NCBI GenBank assembly: GCA_016789625.1
Contig: JAEUQS010000366.1
Span: 1 to 7,047, forward strand
Direction of reading: 5' to 3'
From: Acidobacteriota bacterium
GTDB lineage: Bacteria > Acidobacteriota > Thermoanaerobaculia > UBA5066
Length of the DNA stretch: 7,047 bases
The notes under the pieces are model-generated. The model was not told where the DNA came from, made no database searches, and worked only from the letters and a program-made list of their open reading frames with translations. The first letter of the stretch is position 1. Every line of letters begins with the position of its first letter. Below, piece by piece: positions 1-5,304 of this stretch. The position numbers were made by a program, and so were the translations under genes.

Positions 1-408
1 CACCTCGAGGCCGCCTGCGCGGAGAACGCCGTCGTCCGGAGCCGGCCGGCCCCGGCGCAGCACGGCCTGGATGCGCGCGACGAGCTCCCGCGGCTCGAAG
101 GGCTTGCCGAGGTAGTCGTCGGCGCCCATCTCGAGGCCCACGATGCGGTCCATGACGTCGCCGCGCGCCGTGAGCATCACGATGGGCACGGCGCTCGTCT
201 CGCGCAGCTTGCGGCAGAGGGCAAAGCCGTCCATCTCCGGCAGCATGACGTCGAGCACGACGACGTCGGGCGGGCTCGCCCGCAGAGCGCGCAGGGCCTC
301 CTGGGGATGCGAAACCGCGCGCACGGCGAAGCCGAACGGCGTGAGGTATTCGCAGAGGAGCGTGCCGAGCGCCTCGTCGTCGTCCACGAGGAGAACCTGC
401 GTCGTCAT
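1..408 (-). CDS. Two-component response regulator, OmpR/PhoB-type, receiver domain (3' end cut by window edge)
   Basis: Reading down from 408, 136 codons are open to the window edge. They encode a complete CheY-like receiver domain followed by the start of a linker. Visible landmarks are the acidic pair in VLLVDDDE (D10, D11), the phospho-acceptor D53 in VVLDVMLPEMDG, the switch threonine T80 in VMLTARGD, and the conserved lysine K102 in DDYLGKPFEPREL. The DDYLxKPFEPREL motif and the RIQAVLRR linker start are typical of OmpR/PhoB regulators, whose winged-helix DNA-binding domain should follow to the left but is not visible. The gene begins 23 bases after the upstream permease stop, so it is probably the last or a late gene of the exporter operon and may control it. 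The start is not certain. ATG at 408 gives the usual length before the VLLVDDD strand but has no Shine-Dalgarno. An in-frame GTG at 435-433 would overlap the permease stop as GTGA and add nine residues. Function as a regulator is near certain; its targets and partner kinase are unknown. Confidence 0.92.
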   Translation of the reverse strand, partial: MTTQVLLVDDDEALGTLLCEYLTPFGFAVRAVSHPQEALRALRASPPDVVVLDVMLPEMDGFALCRKLRETSAVPIVMLTARGDVMDRIVGLEMGADDYLGKPFEPRELVARIQAVLRRGRPAPDDGVLRAGGLEV

Positions 409-422
409 CTGCCGCGGCTCAT
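405..422 (-). other. Five-codon leader mini-ORF overlapping the response-regulator start
   Basis: On the minus strand an ATG at 422-420 opens a reading frame encoding MSRGR. It stops at TGA 407-405, which overlaps the regulator ATG (408-406) as ATGA. It lies nine bases after a good Shine-Dalgarno (438-432), the ideal distance, whereas the regulator ATG is 23 bases away. Ribosomes recruited here would terminate on the regulator start and could re-initiate. Whether it is translated is inference; it may be chance. Confidence 0.35.
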
Positions 423-431
423 GGTACGGCC

Positions 432-438
432 TCACCTC
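432..438 (-). promoter_or_regulatory. Shine-Dalgarno GAGGTGA at the permease/regulator junction
   Basis: GAGGTGA, read from 438 to 432, is a seven-base match to the anti-Shine-Dalgarno complement. Its last three bases are the permease stop codon. Its spacing (nine bases) fits the mini-ORF ATG at 422 rather than the regulator ATG at 408. It also contains the in-frame GTG at 435-433, which therefore could not use it as its own ribosome-binding site. Confidence 0.5.
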
Positions 439-1658
439 GAGGCGAGCGCCGCGCGCGGGGTGATGCGGGCCGCGGCGAGCGCCGGCAGGACGCCCGCGAG
501 AAGCCCCGTCGCGAGGGCCATCGCGAGGGCGACGGCAATCGAGCGGAGCCCCGCGCCCGCGCCCCAGCCGGTGGCCGATGCCAACGCGCCCGCGCCCAGC
601 GCCCCGAGCGCAGAACCGAAAAACCAGCCGGAGAAGCCGAGAAGCGAAGCCTCCAGCAGAACCTGCACCACGATGTCCCGGCCGCGCGCGCCCACCGCGC
701 GCCTCACGCCGATCTCGACGGTGCGTTCGCGGACCGAGAGAAAGAGGAGCGCCGCGATGCCGGCCCCCCCGGCCACGAGCGCGACCGCCGAGAGCCCGCG
801 CGTGAGGAGCACGACTCCCCGGTCGGCCTCGCGACGCGCCGCCAGCATGCGCGACTGGCTCTGCACCTCGAAGTCGTCGGGCTTGGCCCCGAGCCGGTGC
901 CGTTCCCTCAGCACCTCGCGCATCTCGTCTTCAGCCCGATGGGGGCCATCCTCGAGGCTCACGTAGACGGCGCTCAGCCAGCTGACGTTCCGCATGCGGC
1001 GCAGCGCCGTGCGAGCCGGGACGAGCACCTGGTTGTCCTCGTCGGACCCGTCGGCGCGGCCACCCCGCGCGGCCAGCACCCCCACGACGTCGAAGGGCAC
1101 GCCGCGCACCCTCAGGGTCTGCCCCACGGGATCGCCGCCCGCGAAGAGCCCATCGGCGACGCGCGCGCCCAGCACCGCGACGCGGCTCGCGGACTCCTCG
1201 TCGGCGGCATCGAGAAACCGCCCCCGCGCGAGCGTGAAGCGCCGGATGCTCAGGTACTCGGCGCTGGTGCCGAGCACGGTTGTGGGAAACGAGAGTCCGT
1301 TTGCCTTCGCGATGCCGGCGGCCTCGATGCCGGGCGCGGCGGCTGCGATCCCGCGGATCTCCCGCAGCGCGTCGAGGTCGGAAACCCGCAGCGTGCGCGC
1401 CCTTCCCCTCACGGCCCGCCGCGCGACGAACGTCTTCACGGCGGCGGGCCGCACGACGACGAAGTCCGACGTGCCCATCGCCTCCACGCCGCGGAGAACC
1501 TCGGCCCGCGCGCCTCGCGAGAGTCCGTCGGTGACGACGACGGCCGCGACGGCGGCCGCGACGCTCACGACCGCGAGGGCCGCCCGCAGCCGATGGGCCA
1601 GCAGCGCGCGGACCGAGAGCGACAGGCCCCGCGAGAGGCGCAGCAGCCGGCGCGACAT
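432..1658 (-). CDS. ABC transporter permease, MacB/FtsX type (second of two)
   Basis: A 408-residue inner-membrane permease with the MacB layout. There is one N-terminal transmembrane helix (about 25-44), then a large periplasmic MacB-type core domain (about 45-280; note RVAVLGARVADGLF and the VPFDVVGVL strand). A C-terminal FtsX domain follows with three helices (about 285-308, 330-360, 372-393). The cytoplasmic loop between helices 2 and 3 carries the canonical SVRERTVEIGVRRAVGAR motif (308-325), which contacts the ATPase in this family. I start it at ATG 1658 because this is one base after the previous permease stop (TGA-C-ATG) and puts helix 1 at the normal distance. The same frame is open further upstream to 1781, but that stretch is arginine/proline-rich and overlaps the previous gene. 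No Shine-Dalgarno precedes 1658, so translation by re-initiation from the upstream gene is likely. It probably pairs with the first permease. Substrate unknown. Confidence 0.9.
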   Translation of the reverse strand: MSRRLLRLSRGLSLSVRALLAHRLRAALAVVSVAAAVAAVVVTDGLSRGARAEVLRGVEAMGTSDFVVVRPAAVKTFVARRAVRGRARTLRVSDLDALREIRGIAAAAPGIEAAGIAKANGLSFPTTVLGTSAEYLSIRRFTLARGRFLDAADEESASRVAVLGARVADGLFAGGDPVGQTLRVRGVPFDVVGVLAARGGRADGSDEDNQVLVPARTALRRMRNVSWLSAVYVSLEDGPHRAEDEMREVLRERHRLGAKPDDFEVQSQSRMLAARREADRGVVLLTRGLSAVALVAGGAGIAALLFLSVRERTVEIGVRRAVGARGRDIVVQVLLEASLLGFSGWFFGSALGALGAGALASATGWGAGAGLRSIAVALAMALATGLLAGVLPALAAARITPRAALASR

Positions 1659-1659
1659 G

Positions 1660-2871
1660 TCAACGGAGCGCGGCGGCCGGCGCGAGCGCCGCGCCGCGCC
1701 GCGCGGGGAGCACGCCCGCGAGCAGGCCCACCGCGAGCGAGAGCCCGAGCCCGAGCGCCACCGCCAGGGGCGAGAGCCCACCCTCCAGATGGAACCGGCG
1801 GATCACGTACAGCGCGAGCCCGCCCCCCACGGCGAGGCCCGCGAGTCCGCCGGCGAGCGTCGTGAGCGTGGTCTCGAGCAGGAACTGGAGCCCGATGTCT
1901 TTCGCGCGCGCGCCCACCGCGCGGCGGAGGCCGTTCTCGCTCACGCGGCCGCTCACGGAGGCCAGCATGAGCGCCGCCGAGGCGGCCCCGCCCGCGAGGA
2001 GAGAGATGCCCGCGACGAGCGGCAGGAACACGATGAGGACGCGCTGCACGCGGGCCACCATCTTCTTCACCAGGATCGCCGTGACCATCGAGAAGTCGCT
2101 CTTCTGGCCCTCCGCGAGGCCGTGCCGCTCGCGCAGGATGCGGCGCACCTCGCCTGCGGCCTCGTCGACCCTGGACGGATCGCGCACGAGGAGCTTGATC
2201 GCGACGATCGTGTCCACGTTGAGGAGCCGCCGCATTGCCGTAGAGATGGGGACGACGATCTCGGCGTCGCGGTCCATGCCGTGGATGTCGGTGCCGAAGG
2301 GCTCGAGGACGCCGATCACGCGGAACGGCACGTTGCGTACGAGGATCTCGGCGTCGAGCGGATCCTCGTTGCCGAAAAGCTGTCGCGCGACGGTCTCGCC
2401 GATCACCGCGACGCGGGCCGCCTGCGCGACGGCCGCTGCGTCGAAGAAGACGCCCTGCGTCACCCCGCGGCTCCATACGAGAGGCGCGCGCTCGGAGGCT
2501 CCCAGGACGCGCGCGGTCGCGGTTGCGTCCCCACGTTTCACGGGTGCGCCCGGAAGCACCTGCTGCGGATCCCAGGACTCGATGCCGGGGGCCTCGCGGG
2601 CCAGCGCCTCGGCGTCGTCGAGCGTGAGCCGCGCCGCCTCGCCGCGCGGGCCGCTCATGAGGGGCGCCCCGCCCGCCATGACGAGAATCGAAGACTCCCC
2701 GAAGTGATGGCGACCCGTCGCCTGGATGCGTCGCTCGGCGGCCCCGCCCGCCGAGACGACGACGGTGAGCGCCGTGATTCCCACGAAGCTGCCGGCCGCC
2801 ATCGCGAGCGTCCGGAGCCGGAACCGGCCCATCGCGCGAAGGCTGCTCGCGAGGGCCCGCCCCGCCCTCAC
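1660..2871 (-). CDS. ABC transporter permease, MacB/FtsX type (first of two)
   Basis: A 403-residue permease with the same plan as its neighbour. Helix 1 lies at about 20-42, a periplasmic core domain at about 45-270 (RVAVIGETVARQLFG, VPFRVIGVLEPFG), and FtsX-domain helices at about 278-304, 328-357 and 368-389. The start is GTG at 2871-2869, overlapping the ATPase stop as GTGA. A GGTGA Shine-Dalgarno (2880-2876) lies five bases upstream. ATG at 2832 (residue 14) is a possible alternative but would remove the usual short N-terminal amphipathic stretch. The loop that should read like ERTxEIGxRRAVGA is diverged here, reading SGRVSENGLRRAVGAR (307-322). This suggests the two permeases are not equivalent partners. 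Together with one ATPase and one fusion protein they would form a heterodimeric exporter rather than a MacB homodimer; that arrangement is inference. Substrate unknown. Confidence 0.9.
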   Translation of the reverse strand: MRAGRALASSLRAMGRFRLRTLAMAAGSFVGITALTVVVSAGGAAERRIQATGRHHFGESSILVMAGGAPLMSGPRGEAARLTLDDAEALAREAPGIESWDPQQVLPGAPVKRGDATATARVLGASERAPLVWSRGVTQGVFFDAAAVAQAARVAVIGETVARQLFGNEDPLDAEILVRNVPFRVIGVLEPFGTDIHGMDRDAEIVVPISTAMRRLLNVDTIVAIKLLVRDPSRVDEAAGEVRRILRERHGLAEGQKSDFSMVTAILVKKMVARVQRVLIVFLPLVAGISLLAGGAASAALMLASVSGRVSENGLRRAVGARAKDIGLQFLLETTLTTLAGGLAGLAVGGGLALYVIRRFHLEGGLSPLAVALGLGLSLAVGLLAGVLPARRGAALAPAAALR

Positions 2872-3560
2872 GCGTTCACCACGTTCACCGCGTTTACCTC
2901 GTCCGAGGCGATGCGCCCGTCCTCGATGCGCACCACGCGCTTGCAGCGGGCCGCGAGCGCCGCGTCGTGCGTCACGAGGACGACCGTGCGCCCGGCGGCG
3001 TTGAGCGCCCCGAGCAGGTCGAGGATCTCGCCCGCCGTGCGCGAATCGAGATTCCCCGTGGGCTCGTCGGCGAGCAGCAGATCGGGCTCGTTCACGAGCG
3101 CGCGGGCGATGGCGACGCGCTGCTGCTGGCCGCCGGAGAGCTCCTCGGGCGTGTGCTTCATGCGATCGGCGAGCCCCACGGACTCGAGCGCCTTCCGCGC
3201 GAGGCCGTCGAGAGAGGACCTCTCGGAGTACAGGAGCGGCAGCTCGACGTTCTGGAGCGCGCTCGTTCGCGGCAGGAGGTGGAACGCCTGGAACACGAAG
3301 CCGATCCGCGCGTTGCGAAGGCGGGCCTGTGCGTCGCCCGCGAGCGAGGACACGTCGGCGTCGTCGAGGAGATAGCGGCCGCCCGTGGGCACGTCCAGGA
3401 GGCCGAGCACCGAGAGCAGCGTGGACTTTCCCGAGCCGGAGGTCCCGAGGATGGCCACCATCTCGCCGCGGTTTATCGACAGTGAGACGCCCCGCAGCGC
3501 CTCGACCGAATCCCCGCCGGGCCGCGTATACGTTTTCGTGACGCCTTCGAGCGCGATCAT
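2868..3560 (-). CDS. ABC transporter ATP-binding protein, MacB/LolD family
   Basis: A complete 230-residue nucleotide-binding subunit, the normal length for a stand-alone MacB/LolD/YknY-type ATPase. It hydrolyses ATP on the cytoplasmic face and powers the two downstream permeases. All motifs are intact: Walker A GTSGSGKST (39-47), Q-loop glutamine Q91 in GFVFQ, signature LSGGQ (141-145), Walker B LLLADE with catalytic E166 followed by the PTGNLD D-loop (167-172), and switch histidine H198. The PTGNLDSRT stretch is characteristic of this family. The start at ATG 3560 is supported by a GGGGAG Shine-Dalgarno (3574-3569) eight bases upstream and by an ATGA overlap with the fusion-protein stop. 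The stop overlaps the next gene's GTG. The C-terminal tail VNAVNVVNA (222-230) is encoded by a 9-base tandem repeat and is not part of the conserved fold. Confidence 0.96.
   Translation of the reverse strand: MIALEGVTKTYTRPGGDSVEALRGVSLSINRGEMVAILGTSGSGKSTLLSVLGLLDVPTGGRYLLDDADVSSLAGDAQARLRNARIGFVFQAFHLLPRTSALQNVELPLLYSERSSLDGLARKALESVGLADRMKHTPEELSGGQQQRVAIARALVNEPDLLLADEPTGNLDSRTAGEILDLLGALNAAGRTVVLVTHDAALAARCKRVVRIEDGRIASDEVNAVNVVNA
2871..2897 (-). repeat. Three-copy 9-bp tandem repeat encoding the ATPase tail
   Basis: Three consecutive 9-base units cover 2889-2897, 2880-2888 and 2871-2879; on the minus strand they read GTAAACGCG, GTGAACGTG and GTGAACGCG. They encode VNA-VNV-VNA at the end of the ATPase. 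The TGA stop follows immediately, sharing bases with the GTG start of the next gene. The GGTGA formed where the second unit meets the third (2880-2876) sits five bases before that GTG and can act as its Shine-Dalgarno. Copy-number change would keep the ATPase frame and leave the last Shine-Dalgarno in place. Confidence 0.75.
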
Positions 3561-4645
3561 CGTGCGTTCTCCCCTTCAGCCTTCTTCGGGTCCTGGAGCA
3601 GCACCTCGTCGCCGTCGCGAAGGCCGCTCTGGATCTCCCAGGCCGTGTCGTCGCTGGCGCCCGTGGTCACGAAGCGGCGTTCGCCCGAAGCCAGCCAAAC
3701 GAACGGCCGCCCGCCTTCGCGCCGCACCGCCCGCCGCGGCACCGTGAGCACGTTCGCGCGGACCTCGAGCGCGATGCGCACGGAGGCCGTCATCTCGGGC
3801 CGGAGGACGAGGTCTTTCGGCCTCTCGAACCGCACGACCGTCACGTAGTTCACGACGTTGTCGCGAATCTCCGCGCCCGGATCGACCGACTCCACCCGCC
3901 CCTCGATCTCGCGGCCCGGATACGTGTCGACGAGGAAGGCGGCGCTCTGCCCCGGCGCGATGCGGCCCACGTCGGTCTCGTCCACGTAGGCCCTCACCTC
4001 GAGCCGCTCGAGGTCGAGGAGCGTCACGAACGTGGGCGCCGCGAAGCTGGCGGCGACGGTCTCGCCTTCCTGCGTCGAGATCGACACGACGACGCCGTCG
4101 ATGGGCGCCTGGATGCGCACGTATCCGAGCTGAGTCTCGGCGGAGGCGAGACCGGCGCGGGCCTCTGCCACCTGGGCATCGGCCGCCGCGTAGGCACGCA
4201 CCGCGAGATCCAGGTCACTGGCCGCGAGGAGTCCCTCCGCGGCGAGACGCCTCTTCCTGGTGAGGTCCGCCTCGGAGAATCGGCGGGATGCCTCGGCGGA
4301 TGCGAGAGCCGCAGCGGCCTGGTCCCGCCGCGCGGAGAGCTCGCTCGCGGAGAGCTCGGCCAGGAGCTGCCCCTTCCGCACCGATTCGCCCACGCGCACG
4401 AGCAACCGGTCCACGACGCCCGAGGCGCGCGAGCCGACCCGCACCTCGGCGCCCACGCGGGGACGCACCACGCCGGTGGCCTTCACGTACGACCCCAGGT
4501 CGCGGCGGGCGGCGCGAGCGGTCGCCCGCGGGGCGGGACCGGTTTCGGCCGCGGGTCCGGCGCCAGCCGGCGTCCGGCCGAGAGCGAACGCGAGCCCTGT
4601 GCCCGCGACCACGAGAGCTGCAGTTCCGAGGAGCCAGCGATTCAT
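3557..4645 (-). CDS. Periplasmic membrane-fusion protein, HlyD/MacA-like (RND/ABC efflux adaptor)
   Basis: A 362-residue adaptor that would link the inner-membrane permeases to an outer-membrane channel. Domains in order: an uncleaved-looking N-terminal membrane anchor (about 5-22; no lipobox cysteine); a first barrel-sandwich (lipoyl-like) half (about 56-100) with GVVDRLLVRVGESVRKGQLL; an alpha-helical hairpin/coiled coil (about 100-172) rich in Ala, Glu and Arg; a second lipoyl half (about 172-209) with VRIQAPIDGVVVSI; a beta-barrel (about 212-290) with LEVRAYVDETDVGRI; and a C-terminal membrane-proximal domain (about 297-352), ending in GLRDGDEVLL. The length suits MacA/YknX-type proteins. 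ATG 4645 is the only usable start, because an in-frame TGA lies at 4675-4673 and no other start codon intervenes. No Shine-Dalgarno is present; instead a strong hairpin abuts the ATG. The stop overlaps the ATPase start (ATGA). First gene of the exporter operon; no TolC-like gene is visible. Confidence 0.93.
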   Translation of the reverse strand: MNRWLLGTAALVVAGTGLAFALGRTPAGAGPAAETGPAPRATARAARRDLGSYVKATGVVRPRVGAEVRVGSRASGVVDRLLVRVGESVRKGQLLAELSASELSARRDQAAAALASAEASRRFSEADLTRKRRLAAEGLLAASDLDLAVRAYAAADAQVAEARAGLASAETQLGYVRIQAPIDGVVVSISTQEGETVAASFAAPTFVTLLDLERLEVRAYVDETDVGRIAPGQSAAFLVDTYPGREIEGRVESVDPGAEIRDNVVNYVTVVRFERPKDLVLRPEMTASVRIALEVRANVLTVPRRAVRREGGRPFVWLASGERRFVTTGASDDTAWEIQSGLRDGDEVLLQDPKKAEGENAR

Positions 4646-4668
4646 CGGGGGCGAGAGTGCCGCCCCCG
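4646..4668 (-). promoter_or_regulatory. GC-rich hairpin directly abutting the fusion-protein start codon
   Basis: A perfect 8-bp inverted repeat, with arms CGGGGGCG (4646-4653) and CGCCCCCG (4661-4668) and a 7-base loop. In the minus-strand transcript its 3' arm ends one base before the ATG at 4645. It occupies the place where a Shine-Dalgarno should be, so it could restrain translation of the exporter operon. It has no U-tract, so it is not a typical intrinsic terminator for the secreted-protein gene upstream, although a Rho-assisted role or a protein-binding dyad cannot be excluded. Confidence 0.55.
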
Positions 4669-4693
4669 GCTTTCATCCCGATTTCCGCCGTGT

Positions 4694-4708
4694 AACGGAA
4701 CGCAACGG
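4694..4708 (-). promoter_or_regulatory. Direct repeat CCGTT-N5-CCGTT, possible response-regulator site
   Basis: In the 78-base gap before the exporter operon the minus strand reads CCGTT GCGTT CCGTT (4708 to 4694): two identical 5-mers ten bases apart, with a near copy between them. Direct half-sites at a 10-11 base period are how OmpR/PhoB-family regulators commonly bind, and one is encoded at the end of this operon. I see no convincing -35/-10 pair beside it. This is suggestive only. Confidence 0.2.
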
Positions 4709-4723
4709 CAGGGCCGGGCCCGT

Positions 4724-5293
4724 CTATTCGGCGGTGAACTTCTGGATGGTCACGGGCGTCCCCGCGGGCGCGAAGAGTGCGTCGTCGAGGAAGAGCTGGG
4801 ACGTCTGACCGGCCGCGGCCTCGACCGTGACCTCGAGGAGGACGCTGCCCGTGCTCGCGGGTGCCATGAAGTTGCTGGCGGAGCGATCGAACCAGTTCGT
4901 GGGCTGGACCCCGACGAAGGGGACCGCCGTACCGAGCGCCTGCGAGCCGAGCGCCATGCCGGCACACTCCACGGTCGAGAAGAAGCGCACGACGGCCGAG
5001 TTGGTCTGGACGCCGCCACCGACATGCGTGCGCACCCGGGCGTCGAAAGGTCCGAGATTCCCCACGGCGACGCACTGAGAGAAAGTCATCGTGGTTCCGG
5101 CAGGGGTCGCGAGCGTCACGGCCCCGAGCGCGGCGGCGCCCACTCCCGGAGTGTGGGGCGCGGTGCCGACGGTGACGTTCCAGCCCGAGGCATTGGTGTC
5201 GAACCTGGGGTTCGTGAGGAGGTTCTGGGCCGCGGCGGGAGCCGCGCAGGTGAGGAAGAAAGCCGTGAGGATCGAAGCGTGAACGTTTTTCAT
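4724..5293 (-). CDS. Small exported protein of unknown function, CBM-like N-terminal motif
   Basis: A 189-residue protein with a clear Sec signal peptide: MKNVHASILTAFFLTC followed by APAAA, with cleavage likely after A22 before Q23. C16 is not in a lipobox, so it is not an obvious lipoprotein. The mature part opens with NLLTNPRFDTNASGWNV, the pattern (N-L-x-N-x-x-F-x....GW) that begins many carbohydrate-binding-module/galactose-binding-like jelly rolls. It also has a late LFLDDALF strand, which often closes such domains. C74 and C110 could form a disulfide. No catalytic motif is visible. Start ATG 5293 has a modest AGGGG (5302-5298) three bases before the adjoining CCC and lies only 11 bases after the molybdoenzyme stop, so the two may be co-transcribed. 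The protein is coding beyond doubt by signal peptide and composition, but I do not recognise its family and assign no function. Confidence 0.85.
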   Translation of the reverse strand: MKNVHASILTAFFLTCAAPAAAQNLLTNPRFDTNASGWNVTVGTAPHTPGVGAAALGAVTLATPAGTTMTFSQCVAVGNLGPFDARVRTHVGGGVQTNSAVVRFFSTVECAGMALGSQALGTAVPFVGVQPTNWFDRSASNFMAPASTGSVLLEVTVEAAAGQTSQLFLDDALFAPAGTPVTIQKFTAE

Positions 5294-5304
5294 GGGCCCC
5301 TATC

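Noticed and set aside
1686..1704. GCGCC pentamer tandem repeat near the end of the first permease, considered as a phase-variation tract
   Set aside because: Fewer than four copies in GC-rich coding sequence encoding a normal Ala/Arg-rich C-terminus; such short runs are expected by chance.
1659..1781. Extended start of the second permease at 1781
   Set aside because: The extra 41 residues are Arg/Ser/Pro-rich, overlap the first permease's coding region and push helix 1 too far from the N-terminus. ATG 1658 follows the upstream stop by one base.
994..3375. A 793-codon plus-strand open frame opposite the two permeases and the ATPase
   Set aside because: Its translation is a low-complexity run of Arg, Ala, Ser and His typical of the antisense of GC-rich genes. 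The minus strand carries intact, motif-rich ATPase and permease genes over the same bases.
4646..4668. Intrinsic terminator after the secreted-protein gene
   Set aside because: The hairpin has no U-tract; it is followed at once by the ATG of the next gene, so it is better described as a start-proximal stem.
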